NCBI GenBank assembly: GCA_016748015.1
Contig: JAAOMT010000128.1
Location: 2,656,261-2,720,260, forward strand
DNA length: 64,000 nucleotides
Source: Geosiphon pyriformis
Lineage: Eukaryota; Glomeromycota; Glomeromycetes; Archaeosporales; Geosiphonaceae
Reading direction: 5' to 3'
In this document: positions 1 to 12,560 of the stretch, piece by piece
Layout of the letters: each line of letters begins with the position of its first letter
How positions within the stretch are numbered: the stretch's first letter is position 1
Notes under the pieces: model-generated
Told to the model about the DNA's origin: nothing
What the model saw: only the letters and a program-made list of their open reading frames with translations
The model's database searches: none
Program-made: the position numbers and the translations under genes

Positions 1-785
1 CAAATGATCTAAACTAAGAGTGAATCATGCACTTTCTACACGTGACCAGCCACTCAGGCTAGTCAGGATTATACTATATACTTATATGCACAGATATCAA
101 ATTCCCAATACCTGAGAAAAACAAACAAAGTTTGCGAAACCCAAAACTAACTCCAAAGGCTTCAGTCACACCCAGCAATCTAATAACACCAGCCAAGAGT
201 GCTGTAGGCAAACCAGAAATTGAAGCAGGAATAGATCCATCACGTGGAATTAAACCATGCTTTTCCATAAATGCCTGGTGCTTGGCATGAACCAGCCAGA
301 TGTTATTCCGAAATGTAAGACACAACTCACACACAAAATTCACAATATTATTAGACCCAACCTTAGAATCTTTAAAAACTGAGACAAACTCACAATACCA
401 GTCCTTGAAAACAAAGCCCTTACACAAAGCAGCACTAATCCCAACATTGGAAACACAAGAAGCCAACAACTGCAAAACACATAAAAAAGAGTGAGACAAA
501 CCAGACAGAGTCTTCCAAGCTAAAGCATAAGTGTCCAGCAATTGGGTACAGCTAGTGGCATCATGAGAACAAGAAAAACATGATCTGAGATCTCAACATT
601 ACCATAAAACAAACACACCATACTGGAATATCCTCTATTATACAAGTACTTGCACATAGCAACTGGAAGTCTATGATAGAAAGCTTTCATAAAGTATGTC
701 TGAAAGCCAGCCATATGCATATTAATAGAGCCAGCAGCTAAGTGAGAATTGGGATGCCACACCAGAGAAGACTTAAACCACATCT
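1..785 (-). mobile_element. 3' fragment of a LINE (ORF2 C-terminus plus 3' UTR)
   Basis: This is the 3' end of a non-LTR retrotransposon, 5'-truncated near 785 as is usual for LINEs. Reading on the minus strand, 783-520 and 541-74 encode the region after RNase H (SSLVWHPNSH, then CKYLYNRGYSS) and the extreme C-terminus (IWLVHAKHQAF, VIRLLGVTEAFGVSFGF). They align with the same regions of LINE G at 56230-55543. One frameshift lies between the two blocks near 530-560. The first 70 bases are 3' UTR and match LINE G at 55472-55540; the poly(A) end lies beyond the left edge. The piece abuts an LTR fragment of element A, so the LINE probably inserted into that LTR. The family match is seen directly; the insertion order is inferred. 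Confidence 0.85.
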
Positions 786-789
786 TAAT

Positions 790-928
790 TTCTATTATAC
801 AAATTGGATTATTAATTAAATGGTAATTTTTGATAATTTTTAATTAAATAATAAGTGATAATTTAAATAATAATAATATATGCTAATTAATAATAAAAAT
901 TATAAGATAATTTTATGCTCATTTTTTT
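790..928 (-). repeat. Fragment of the 3' LTR of element A
   Basis: About 140 bases match the reverse complement of the first part of the young solo LTR at 52798-53736 (shared words include ATTAATTAAATG and ATAAGATAATTTTATGCT). The rest of this LTR is missing or lies left of the window beyond the inserted LINE. Its inner edge joins directly to integrase-coding sequence near 929, so the LTR end, the polypurine tract and the end of pol are deleted. In element C the same interval is about 1.2 kb long (24352-25570). Confidence 0.65.
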
Positions 929-1611
929 TTAAAGTACTAAACAGAATGTAGACTCTTTATTAAAATGTTTTTTGAAAGTTTTTTTTGTTGATTGGCTGTA
1001 CTGAATATGTTTTTACTGTAAAGTTAATTGGTAATATTGCTGTTTTTTTATAAATTAGATCAAAGAATATGTGTTTCATAATATTTTGTTTTAGTGTTTT
1101 GTATGTTAATAATATTAATAAAATAAAAATTCCCATTTTTGTTCAAAATTAATTGAGACTTTAGCTAATAATTTACACAATGTTCAGTTAAAACATTTCA
1201 CTAATCTGTTTATTTAAAAATAATAAGATAATAATAAAGATTTTTTAACATTAAATTGTTCACAAATTTTTTGTATCAAGTTGTTCACAAAATGTGTTTT
1301 TTAATTGAATAAGAGTTTAATTAAGCATCTATGTCTACAAATAATGTCTTTGTAAATAAATTTTGCTATTGATTTTGCATTTGCTTTTTAAATAATTCTG
1401 GTTTTAAGCCATTTAATAAAATAATTTATTATGACTGCTATATAATGGTTTTTTTGAGTGGTGATAAGTAATAGTCTAACTAAATTGATTTTGACTCTGT
1501 CAAAAAGTTGTTTAACTTTGATTAAATTTAATGATTTAGTGGAATAAGTTTCTTTTTTTCTTTAACAACTATTACAAGATTCTATATATTCTTGAATATT
1601 TTAATACATAT

Positions 1612-2432
1612 TATTATAAGTGATTATTTGGAATCTCAAAGCAAATAACAAACCTGTAACTTGGTACTCAATAGCGAATACAATTGGTATTATTTGAAGG
1701 TTTTAGTATCTGAAAGTTTTGGATTGAGTCTTTTGTATAATAAACAGAAATTTAATAGAGAGTTTTTTTATTAATGTTTCTAGTGTCTACTCTTGGTGTA
1801 TTTTGTTTTGTTGTCTATTGCTTTCTGGAATTGCAATTCTGTCAATTTTTTTCCTGGCATAGTGGCTGGCAATCTCTTGATAAGTTATTCTTAATTTTAA
1901 GTGTCTACTTTTATTCCTGGGTCTTTTACCAATACTATATTCTGATGTTAGTACTTTATGTGTTAATTTTTTTAAATTAATTAGTAAATCAACAACAAAA
2001 AATAAAAAATAAAAGAAATAAAAAAATAAAATAAGAAATAAACCAAGGCAAAAAAAGTTAATATTCTGTTAATAACCATAATTAAGAGTTATTGTTCTAG
2101 TGTGATCAAGTATTGAATACTATCAACATGAAATATTGATAGTGTAAAGAGTAATTTAGATGGTAAATAATTATTTTATTGATATTGATAATTCTAATTA
2201 AAATGTTTTAATAATAAAATCTTAGTATTGATTTTTTTTTCTGCTTTTAATGCTCTTACTATATATACATAAAATAAGTTCTATAAGATTATTCACATTC
2301 TTGAATAATGTACTATAATTTTTTAAACAATATTTACATTGCTAAGCAATATGCTCACATATTAACTACTATTTTCCTATTGGTCTATCTGTTTTTTCTA
2401 TTATTTCTTGTATGCTTTTTCTATGAGTAACA
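1612..2432 (-). repeat. Solo LTR, element E family, inside element A integrase
   Basis: An 821-base LTR in reverse orientation. It starts TATTATAAGTGATTATTTGG, matching the reverse complement of the end of the element E LTR, and ends ...CTATGAGTAACA. The inner sequence (CTTTTGTATAATA, TGGGTCTTTTACCA, CTATTGGTCTA) follows the same LTR. The flanking four bases are ATAT (1608-1611) and ATGT (2433-2436), a target duplication with one G/A change. Element A integrase sequence resumes on the right side. The reading frame within 1774-1980 is only LTR sequence. Confidence 0.8.
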
Positions 2433-4500
2433 ATGTATAACCAAAAATAATATTTAAGTATTCTTTGAATTATACTATTTTTTCCTAAGTATGCTAATAA
2501 AAAATTTATGTATATGTTGTATAAGATAATTTTCTTTATTTTGTTGGACTAATTTGAATAAATTTGTTGAGTTTTTGCAATTTTGGTAATAAATTTTGTT
2601 ATGGTAAATAAAATATTGTTTTGCTTGGTTTTATAATTGGTATTTTTTAATTAAAGACCAATTTTTTAGTATGTTAAAAGTCTTCAAATAGTTTTTAATG
2701 TTGTTATAGTTTTTGGAATCTATTGTTTTGTTATTAATTTATTTTTTGAGTTGTTGAGTTGTTGATATGAGTTTTAATCTTGTCTTATTCTGAAAGGCTA
2801 TTAATATTTGTATGTAATTTTTCTGGTTTGTAATACACAATATATTTGTAATTGGCTAGAAAATCAGTTTATCAAGATTGTTTTACATTAAGTTTAGAGC
2901 TTTTTTTGTTAAGCCATTTAAGGCCAATATTATTAGTGATAATATTAAATTGGGTTTCATTTTTAAAGTATTGTTGAAAGTGTTTAAGAGCCCAAATAAT
3001 AGCTATTGCTTTTAATTCAGTTGAGCTATATTTGAATTCAGTTGGCTTAAGAATTCTGCTAACATAAACAATTATTTATTCATTGCTATTATTATTCAAT
3101 TATAATAAAATAGTATTAAAGACTGTATGTAAAGCATTAATAGCTAACTGAAATTTTTTGCTAAAGTTAAAATAAACAAGAATTAAAGCCATAGTAAGTC
3201 TTTTTTTAAGAATGTTAAATGCTTGTTATTGGGCTTAGATTTATTGGTATCTAATATTTTTATTGGTCAAATAGTTAAGTAATTTGGTAATTTTAGAGAA
3301 TTTTTTGATAAACTTTCAGTAATAAAAAACTAATCTTGTAAATTTTCTTAGTTCTGTGGTATTTTAAGGAATTTAAAAGTTTTTAACAACACTAATTGTT
3401 TTTGGATTAAGTTGAACTTCATCTTTGCTAATAATGTATCCAAGAAAAATCAAACTTGTTTTCTTAAAGTAATATTTTTTAATATTCAATTTCAATCCTG
3501 ATTTTTATAATTGTTAAAAAACTTCTTGCAAATAGATCAAATAAGCTTTGAAACTTGAAGAGTACATATTAATATTATTAAGATAAACAACTACTGATTG
3601 TTATAGAAGTCTTTTATAAACAACATTTATTAGTCATTAGAATGTTATTAGTGTATTGCAAAGTCTAAAAAGCATAATATTAAATTTCTAGTTTTCTTTT
3701 TAAGTAGTGAAAACTGTTTTGAAATGGTTTTTGGAATTTATTTTAACTTGCCAGTATTTACTTTTTAAGTCTAAAGTTAAGAAAAACTTGGCTTTTCCAA
3801 AAGTATTTAGCATATTGTTAATTTTTAAAAGGAGGTATATATTTTTAATTATTATACTATTAAGTTAACAATAATCTACACAGAATCTGATTTTGCTATT
3901 TTTTTTAACAAAAACTACTGGTAAAATCCAAAGATTTTTTGATAATTAAATAAGACTATTGTTAAGCATCTGTTGTATTTTTTTTCTAATGAATTGGTAA
4001 TTAATAAATAGGACTTAATAGGCTTATTAGCATTTTGATAAAGCATTTTTTATGTGAATTTAATGTTATATAATATCAGTTTTTTCGAGATTATTGTTAT
4101 TTTTGGCAAATATATTAGCATGTTTAACAATTAACTGTTTTAATTGTCTTTGTTATTGGAATTCCAAGAAACCTATATTGATTTGAAAAAATTTTTCTTC
4201 CATAAGTTGGTAATTTTTTATATTAGAAATAATATTTAGATTGAAAAGAAGAATATGTCTCACAATTTTAATAAAATTTAAAACAATTTAAGAGCTTTCT
4301 TTTGAAAAATGTTATTATGTATGATTCTAATTTCCAGTCTATTTAATAAAATGATAAGGTATTTGTTAAGATTATAAAAAATAACTCAAAATTTCTTCAT
4401 TTTTTTTGGAATATAGAGATTTGGAATCAAAATTTTGTGCTTTGTGCAGATTTGTTTATTTGATTTAAAGATTTGCTATATAATAGTAAGTTTTGGGCAG

Positions 4501-5279
4501 TATTATAAATGATTATTTGAAATGTTGGTACAAATAACAAATCTGTAACTTGGTGCTTAATAGCTGGTAATATTAATAATTTCTAAAGATTTTGGAGTTT
4601 GAAGGTTTTAGTTGAGTTTTTTGTATAATAGACAAAGATTCAATTAATAGTTTCTTTTATGAATTTTTTTTTAGCATAATAGTCAGTTTATTTTGACAGT
4701 TGTGCCCTTCTGATAAGCTATTTTTAAATTTTTACTTTTATTTCTGAATTTTTTATTAGACTATCCTTAATATCAAATACTTAGTACTTAATTTCTTTAA
4801 TTAATTAGTAAACAACAAAAAAATAAAAAATAAAAAATAAAAAAAAATTAAGAAATTAGTATTTTATTAATAGTCATAATCAAAAGCTATTGTTTTAGTA
4901 TGATTAAATATTGGATTTTATCAACATGAAGTGTTAATAAAATAAAATAAATTAATACTTTTTTAATTAAGTAATAATAACATAAATTTGATAATAATAG
5001 ATAATTTTATTAATATAAAAATAATTTCACTTTAAATTATAGAAAACTATCTTTTAAAAAAAAATATTGTTCTAAATTAATTTAAACTCTATTGAATTCT
5101 TTTGAAATTACTTTTTCTGCTTTTAATACTCTCATTATATATATATAATTTATGTTATATGAGATTCTTAAAAAATTTCACAATTTTTTAAAAGAATTTT
5201 GGAATTCTTTATTTTACTATGCCTATTTTTGATTGGCTATTTTACTTATTATTATAATTATTAATTTCTATAAGTAATA
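4501..5279 (-). repeat. Solo LTR, element B family, inside element A
   Basis: A 779-base LTR, starting TATTATAAATGATTATTTGA and ending ...TCTATAAGTAATA. Its right part (TTTTACTATGCC, GATTGGCTATTT) matches the element B LTR (TTTTACTACATC, GATTGGCTAATT). The flanks are GCAG (4497-4500) and ACAG (5280-5283), a 4-bp target duplication with one transition. It separates the RT from the dUTPase part of element A. Confidence 0.75.
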
Positions 5280-8200
5280 ACAGATATAAATTTCATAATG
5301 TTTTTTAAAAAATAAAATAGTAATTGGTTGTAAGAATTAAAGAATCTGGTGAGATTTATTTTGTGTATTAAGGGCTATGTTTACTAGAACTGTAAATTGT
5401 TTAATTAAATTAAAACCTTGAATTTTTCTTTTATTTTTTTCTAATTGTTCTCTTGTTGTAACTGATATAAATCCAAAATGTTAATTAAGAATAGATAAAT
5501 AGCTTGGGCAATTTTTTTAGCATGTTTAATTTTAAATGATTTTTCAGTTTTGTTTTATAACATAATTGTAATATTTCTGATGTATCTTGTATTAATAATT
5601 CTTTTTCTAATGTTAATTTTTTTGCTGGCCAAAGATAATTAAGAAGCAAATTAGACTATTACTTCTGGTAATATTTTAAGAGCAATTCTAAAGTTAATCT
5701 TTGTTAAGATTTGAATTAAAAAATCAGAATATTTTTGTCTGAATATTGTAAGTCATATTCAATATCAATTTTGTGGGCTTTTTTTAGCTTGATTTTTTAA
5801 CCATTATTGTTAAAATACTTGAGTTGTATAACAGATTGATTTTTAATCAAATAGATCAATATTGTTGTGATTTTTTTTTCTGGTTCAGATTTTCCAAATT
5901 TGATTTTATGCTTATTGCTTTTATTGAACAAGAGAATACTAAGAGCATAGTATTTTAAACACCATTTATTATTATAAGACATAATATATTCTTTATATAA
6001 TTGAATGTTTATTTGCTTTAATTGTTAAATTTAAACTTCTTATATTAAATAAGTATGATTAATAATTTGATAATATACTTTTACTTCATTTTCATAGTTG
6101 TATTTAGTAATTTTAAAGATATATTTGATATATTTAGCTTTTTTATTTGGTAAACATTTTTTTGGGTTTTTTTATTAATTAAATATATGATTAGTTTATA
6201 AATCATCTCCATATTATGTAAATAATAATAGAATTTATTTGGGATGTTGTTTATGCTACATTAAAAGAAGTTTCTCTGTAGATTTTTTTTGTAGTTAATA
6301 AAACATATTAGCAGGTTTGATTGCAAACTTTTTTTTTCATTGTGACATCAATTCAGTTGTATTCTTTTGATAGTAGTTCTTTATATATTAAGCAAAAAGT
6401 GTTATCTTATTTTCTATTTTGTTTGAAATATTCAAATTATTTTTTGTGACAGGTTTTGCAATAATAGCAAATACATGTCTTGTATTTCTCTTTTGGTAAT
6501 ATACAAGTTCTTATAAATAAAAGCTTTTTGTTGTAATCTTTGTATTTGAGTAGAATATATAATAGCTGTTTTTATAGTTTTGGTTTAAAATAGTAGGCCA
6601 TATTTTATTTTTTGATCTTTTCAAAAAAATTTTGTTCTGTTTTTTTGGTCCAATTGAATGCTAATTTAAGAGCCATGTAGGTTTCAGTAATTGGCATTTT
6701 TTTCTCCTTTTCAAATTCAAACACAAGAGCTTTTTCTAATCGTTTTTTAAAAGTATTACAAATAGCAGATACTTTGGTAAATATAAAATTTTAAGTTTTT
6801 GGGTTTTTTAATCTAAATTTGCATTGGCTTTAAGGAGCCAATTGTTTTTAATGAGAGCTTAGTATTAAAGTACATACAAGATTAGAACTTTAATTGAAAT
6901 GGTAATTTTATTAATTGTAAATAAAAAATTATCAATTTTTTTTACTAAGGTTTTTTTTATATTATTGGCTATAACAATAACTGTTTGGACTGGTCAGTTA
7001 ATATTTTATTTAAGTTGTTATATTAATTAGTATGTAATAATATTTCTGGCAGATCTATTGTCTAAGATTAATTAAATTCATTTTTCTTCAACTTTAGTTT
7101 TAGTATATATAGCTGTAATTATTTTTTGTTTTATAATAGTTGTATTGTTAAGCAAAGATAATGATTTATTTGCTGTAAATTCAAATGAAAATATGTTTGA
7201 AAGATTAGCATTTTGAACAATTCTGGCTAATAAGATTGTATTACTAGAAAAATTTTGTCTTGGAGCTGTATTTTAACTTTCAGAAAATGTAGTTTGCTAA
7301 AAATCTGAATTTTTTGATATTATAAGATAGCTGAATTGAGTATGTAATATATGGGTCTCTGTTGAATTAAATTTTGAAAAATTAATTAGTTGTTGGGATT
7401 AAATCTGTTATTGTTTATTGTAAATTGGTTTTAAGATGTAAATTGGTTTTATTAAACTAATCTTTAAGCAGATACTTAATATTGCTGAACTAATAATTGT
7501 TAATACTGTTGTTAACTGAGTTGTAAAACAGATTTATAATAATTGTTTTGGTGTTGAAATCTTGGTAGATTGTAAGATAGTAATAAAGATTGATAATAGG
7601 TTTGTTGTGGTTAAGAATAATATTAATTATTTTTTTACTGCTGATTTTATTGTATTTTTGGCAATCTTATTTCCAATGTTATGGAATTTTACAATAGTAA
7701 TAGTTTTGGCTTTGATTATTTGATAATGGAAAGTTGCTTAGATTTTGTTGTTATAATAGTTAATATCTTTGTTGTTGCTGTTGTTGTTAATTAGTAAAAT
7801 AGTTTTCAACTTTTTTTACAAGTTGATTAATTTTTTCTTTAACTGCTAAGCTGGTTTTACTAATTGCAAAGTTAACAAATTTGATACAATTTGCTTTTTC
7901 TATTGCTATTTTAATGTTTTTTATATGTTAAATAACTATAGTTAAGTTTGCTAAGACATAGAAATAAACTTTTTTGATTAATTTATTTTTTAATTTAGCA
8001 ATAAATTGGTCCAAAATTTGAGCATTAGAATAATACTTATTGGTTTTTAATTATCAAATTTATCAAAAAAGTTTGTTAAACTTTCTAAAATAGATTATGA
8101 TGGATTTAAAAAATTCTTGTTTAATGTTTTAGAATTAGCTTTGAAAAGTGATAGATATATTGTTGTTAGTAAATTGTTTTAAGAAAGCATCTTTGAATGT

Positions 8201-9114
8201 TTGTCAGTTTTTGAAAAATTTGGCCAAGTTTTCAAACCATTTGTCTATTGTTCTTTGCAGAAAGTATAGAATTGTTTTTAAATATTTTTGCTGTATTCTA
8301 TCCATTTGCATCTTCTGCTTTCTGGACTTTGTTAAATTATTTTTGTGAACTGGTGTCAATATTTTTTTCAGTAAATTCAGTAATTTTTGTAATGTAAATA
8401 GTTGTCATGTCTTTAGTGTCTTTGTTTTTAGTAGTTTCTTCCTCTGTAAATTCAAAAGTGTTTTTATTGTTATTAGAGTAATTACTTTGGTTTTTTATTA
8501 AGAAATTAAGAAAGTTAGTACTAATAAAAATTTGTTTAGACTGTTGTATTGGGTTTTTTAGTAAAGTAAAATCTTCTGGTTTTAAGAATCAAATAAAAAG
8601 TAAATTAAGTGTTTGCAGTTGAGCAAATAAAATTGGAAATAGTGTGATAAAAAGTAATATTTTGATACTGATTTCTGTTTAAATGTTTGCAATATTTAAT
8701 AGTTATTCTTAATGTATTGTGAATTGTTTTTGGGTTTTGTTTTTGTTTTCTTTTGTTGTTATTTTTAGGCTTTGATTTTATATATAAAGAAAATTTGGAT
8801 TGAATTGGGTATTTTTTTTCATAATATTGAAAGTAGATATTAAGTGTTTTACTATTAAAGTCTTCTGTTCTTAAGCAAAAATAATATAATAAATTTTTGT
8901 AAAGATTGTTTCTAACTTCTAAAATATTATAGTTTTCAAAAAAATAATTATTGATGCAATTTTTAATGTATTAGTATAGTAATTTTTTGAAAATTTCAAT
9001 TCTGTTTTAAATGTTGAATATTTGCTTACAGTGAGTGTAAATTGACTAATAATACTTTAGAGTTGTTGTGTCAGTTGTAATCACTACTTTAAAGTTGTTA
9101 TTGCTGTATTATTT

Positions 9115-9130
9115 TCATAAAAAAACACCA
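9115..9130 (-). promoter_or_regulatory. Decayed primer binding site of element A
   Basis: Just inside the 5' LTR the minus strand reads TTTGGTG followed by a run of T. This keeps the TGGTG start seen in the primer sites of B, D and E. The rest is too decayed to name the primer tRNA. Confidence 0.5.
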
Positions 9131-9132
9131 AA

Positions 9133-10098
9133 TATTATTAAAAATTTTTGGTCTTTTTTTTTAATTCACAATTATTGAAAGCTAGTAAACCTCTAATAAC
9201 TAAATTTATCTTCAAATTATCTTCTATAATTTGAATTACTGGGCTTATAAATAGAATGACCAATTTTGTACCAGTTATTTTGTATAGTTACATTGTAATA
9301 AATATCAACTTTTTCCCAAAAATTGCTTGTCTAAAAGCTCACTAAAATGTGTAATTATTTTGCTATAAAAGTTAATTCTTTCTCAAGAATTGCTTATCTA
9401 AAAGCTTATTAAAAATGTGTAGTTATTTTGCTATAAAAATCAACTTTTTTACAAAAATTTTGTTTGTAAGCTATCCTAATAACTATAAAAGAAATATAAT
9501 TTTGTTAAGAAAATCGTTTTTTGGTTTAGGCCTAAAGTCATTAACAAATTACTAAAATTAGTAACTAATCAATTTAAAACATTAGTTGGTTTTAAGAAAT
9601 ATTAAATATAATTATTTTCTAAATTAGTTTTCAAATTATATTTTTATTTAGAATTGTACTAATAAAAATAAATTTAAAATAAAATTTCTATGATAAAATA
9701 ATTCTAAAGAAGATAAAATATATTTTTTTAAAGAAAAAAGCTCTTTTTCTATACAATTTGTTGTAATACTAATCTATAAACTTGAACTTTTTTTTTTGCT
9801 ATAATTTTGACAAACTAAAGATATATTTTAACAAAACACAAGGTATTTCATTAAATTATTAACTATTTTGGTAAATTATTTATTATTTTAGCAAATTTCA
9901 ACAAATTTTGGTAAATTTTTAAATATTATATGATTTAATGTATTGTGTAATTTAATTATCTTAATTTTTATTGTATAAATTAGATTATTAATTAAATAAC
10001 AATTTTTAATAATTTTTGATTAAATAATAAAGCTAATTAATGATAGAAATTATAAGATAATTTTATGCTAATTAATGGCTAAAATTCTACTAATAACA
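9133..10098 (-). repeat. 5' LTR of element A
   Basis: A 966-base LTR matching the reverse complement of the young solo LTR at 52798-53736 along its whole length (for example AATTACTGGGCTTATAAATAGAATG against its GCTGGGCTTATGAGTAGAATG). It starts TATTATTAAAA, a mutated TGTTACTGGAG, directly after the tRNA-primer-site end ACCAAA, and ends CTACTAATAACA. Differences from the young copy are overwhelmingly C to T and G to A. Confidence 0.8.
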
Positions 10099-10102
10099 AT
10101 GG

Positions 10103-11090
10103 TTAATAATATAACTATATCTTGTAGTATATATCACTTTATTTGGAATATTTATAAAGTAATTTTTAATGTATATTAGAAAGTGTGTTTTAATACCAAA
10201 ATTGTCTTTAAATTTTTTATCTGTAATGTTAATTGGATTAAAACTGCTTTAATTTGGCATTCTAACTCTTATATGTTTGTAAGTTTTACTAGTAAGACTA
10301 TAGCCAATTTTAAAACTTATATAATAAAAACCATTTATAGAAAATTTTTAGTTGTTGTTTATAAGAAACTGTATAACAAGTTTTATTCAAGTGTTTTTTG
10401 CTTGTCTTATAAAGAAGTAAAATTTTTGAATCATTCATTTACATGTTCAAAAGATATAAACTAATAGAAGAATTTGATAATAAGTTTTATTAAGTTTTGG
10501 TCATTTTTGGCTAATAGAAAAATGTCTACATTTTTTTTTATGTTAAAGTTTCTCTACTTTATCTAATATTAGATTGTACATGATGCTTTGCAAAGACTTT
10601 GTTATAAAAAATTGACTTATAAATGCTTTGGCAATATATGATAATAAAAAAAAGACAATTTTTCTGTTAGTAAGTCTTTTTTATTGTTTGGTTAATTTCT
10701 ATTGTCAGAAAATTTGGTCTATTAAAGCCAAACTCAGATCTGAAACAGAGAAAACTGAATTAGTAGATAATAATAATATAGTATCTGTAGTAGTTAATAG
10801 ATTATGTATGGATTTGTCAAATAAGATAATATATATATTAAGTATTATTAAGTTAATAATAATAAGTTTTAATAGACATTTATTTTGTGCTTTTTTTTCT
10901 AGTATTAATAATAATTTAATTGTTTATATAAATATATAATATTGTTTAGATTGATTTAAGTAGCTGGTTATATGTAGTAAGTACATAAGTTGTATTTAGT
11001 TGAGATTATTTAGTTTAATTTTATATATTAAATAGTAACTAGACTATACTTATTAAATAATAATAATAAAAAATAAATAAATAAATAACT
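10103..11090 (+). mobile_element. Decayed LINE 3' end with A-rich tail
   Basis: A 5'-truncated LINE on the plus strand, same family as LINE G. 10183-10464 encodes a counterpart of the post-RNase H region (KTALIWHSNSYM, YKKLYNKFYSSV). 10628-10939 matches the C-terminus, and 10940-11050 matches the 3' UTR of LINE G (shared pattern GTAAGTACATAA...TTAGTTGAGATTATTTAG). It ends in an A-rich tail of TAAA repeats at about 11040-11088. The protein looks open over short runs only because most codons have become AT-rich; it is not functional. Confidence 0.8.
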
Positions 11091-11092
11091 TA

Positions 11093-11275
11093 AACAATCT
11101 TTTTAACATATTTAATTTTAAATAACTGGTTGGTTTTATTTTAGAATATAATAATAATATTTTTAGTATATTTTGTATTAATAATTTTTTTACTAATATT
11201 AATTTTTTTATTTGTTAATAATCATTAAAAAGCAATTTGCACTATTGTTTTTAATTAAAGCTTTTAATAAATTAA
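11093..11275 (-). pseudogene. Scrap of Ty3/gypsy dUTPase region
   Basis: This short block matches element A at about 5511-5690 and element C at about 31711-31890 (shared pattern ATTAATAATT...TAATATTAATTTTTTT, then AAAAAGCAATTTG). It is the part of the polyprotein covering dUTPase motifs 2 to 4. It directly follows the LINE tail at 11090, so the LINE may have landed in a gypsy element of which only this remains. Confidence 0.6.
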
Positions 11276-12351
11276 GTTAAATTAGTTTTAATTTGGTTTA
11301 AACTTAATTTGAAAAAATTTTATTTTTAAAAAATCAAATCAAGTTTATTAATTTATGATTTAATTCAACTTATTATTAGTCATATGTAAAGATTTTATTA
11401 AATTTTAAATATTAAAAAAAATAATTTTCAATTTATAAAAAAATTATAAATTATAATAAATAAAAATAAGTTTTATGTTTATTATTAATAAGTATTAAAT
11501 ACTTGGTTATTTTAAAACTTTGTTTTATTATTAATAACTTTTTTTATCTTTAAAAAATAATATTAATCATATAAATATTATGATTATAAGTTTTTAAAGT
11601 TTGAATTTTAAATAAATAAATATTGTTATTATGTAAATAATTCTAATTATTAATTAAAAAAAAATTATCTTTATTGTTATCAAAGTATTTAATAAAACAA
11701 ATATTTAAAATATTAATATTTTCTATTTTTGCTATTATTATAATAAAAAAATTGAAAAAATTATTTAAGATCATAAAATTATTAAGTAAATTTATATTTG
11801 TTAATGTTTAATTACAAATAATTAAGTTTATACTTTTATTAATAAAATTAATTTTTTGTTTTATTATAACTATGAAAAAATAATAATACATAATAACTAA
11901 AAAGAAGTGTTATTAAACATTAAAAATTAGAAATTTATCTAGAAAATATCTAAAAAAAATATAAATTTATTTATGAAATATCTAAAATAATAATAAATAT
12001 TATGTAGTTTTTAAATAAACCAAAATAAAAATCTATTTTTAATTTCAAGAATTTTACCAATTTTATTAAGATATTTTTATTATAAATATTTTATTTAATA
12101 AGATAGTATTAGACTTATTATGTTTTATATTTTGGTTATTAAAAATTTATTAATAAATAAACCAAACAAATAATTAATAATTAATAAAAAAAATATTTTT
12201 ATAATTGAAAATACTTATTTATAAAAGCTATATTTAACTTTTTTATTGTTAAGTTGCTCATAAAAATTCTAAACTTATGCTTATTTCTTTTTTTTTATTA
12301 TAATAATTATAGTATCTATTTTAATATTATTATTAAATATATTTTTTTTAG
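11276..12351. other. AT-rich desert without recognisable gene
   Basis: About 1.1 kb of almost pure A and T. No reading frame, RNA gene or clear repeat is visible. The first 100 bases (TTTGGTTTAAACTTAATTTG) loosely resemble the ends of the hAT element at 26884-30208, but too weakly to call. It is most likely transposon sequence decayed past recognition. Confidence 0.5.
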
Positions 12352-12560
12352 TGTTATTAACTAAAAAATAAATAAAAATTAGCATAAAATTAACCATATA
12401 ATCTTTATTACTTACTATTATATATTAGTTAAATCAAATTTTATTATTATTTTACAAAATTATTAATTATTTATATCTTAATTAATAATCTAAATTGTAT
12501 AAGTACATAAATATAACTAAATTCAATAATTAATATACAATACTCCAAACTTTATAACAG
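12352..12560 (+). repeat. Left part of an old solo LTR (element A family), split by element B
   Basis: It starts TGTTATTAACTAA and follows the young solo LTR at 52798 onward (TGTTACCAGACAA): TTAGCATAAAATTA, then ATTAATAATCTAAATTGTA and CAATACTCCAAACT match in order. At 12560 it is cut by element B and continues at 22568. Confidence 0.75.

Larger units (their letters stand above)
929..9120 (-). pseudogene. Element A gag-pro-dUTPase-pol relic
   Basis: The polyprotein gene is destroyed by many stops, but blocks can be placed against elements B, C and D. Integrase lies at 929-1611 and 2437-2870; RNase H at about 2880-3300; RT at about 3350-4160. The RT active site at 3574-3585 reads YLNN instead of YLDD, with both aspartates changed. 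The dUTPase block is at about 5400-6000, where 5511-5660 matches the motif 4 to motif 5 part of the gene in C. The protease active site near 7050-7110 reads LILDNRSAR in place of LILDSGSAG. Gag fills roughly 7300-9100. It is interrupted by two solo LTRs. No product can be made. Confidence 0.75.
790..10098 (-). mobile_element. Element A: old Ty3/gypsy LTR retrotransposon with dUTPase
   Basis: An LTR retrotransposon read on the minus strand. The 5' LTR is at 9133-10098, the internal region at 929-9132, and a remnant of the 3' LTR at 790-928. Two solo LTRs (1612-2432 and 4501-5279) sit inside it; the element reads through both once they are removed. It is the same family as element C and as the young solo LTR at 52798-53736. 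It is very decayed: no open reading frame of useful length is left, and most C and G have turned to T and A. Domain order (integrase at the left, then RNase H, RT, dUTPase, protease, gag to the right) was worked out by aligning blocks with elements B and D. Confidence 0.8.

Noticed and set aside
1774-1980. Hydrophobic 68-codon frame that looks like a membrane protein
   Set aside because: It lies wholly within a solo LTR, and T-rich DNA gives F, L and Y codons by composition.
11276-11390. A third hAT end
   Set aside because: Only loose TTTGGTTTAAAC-like similarity, with no target duplication or transposase beside it.
9970-12550. Mitochondrial or bacterial (endosymbiont) origin because of very low GC
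   Set aside because: The sequence resolves into LTR, LINE and gypsy fragments, with no organellar or bacterial genes.
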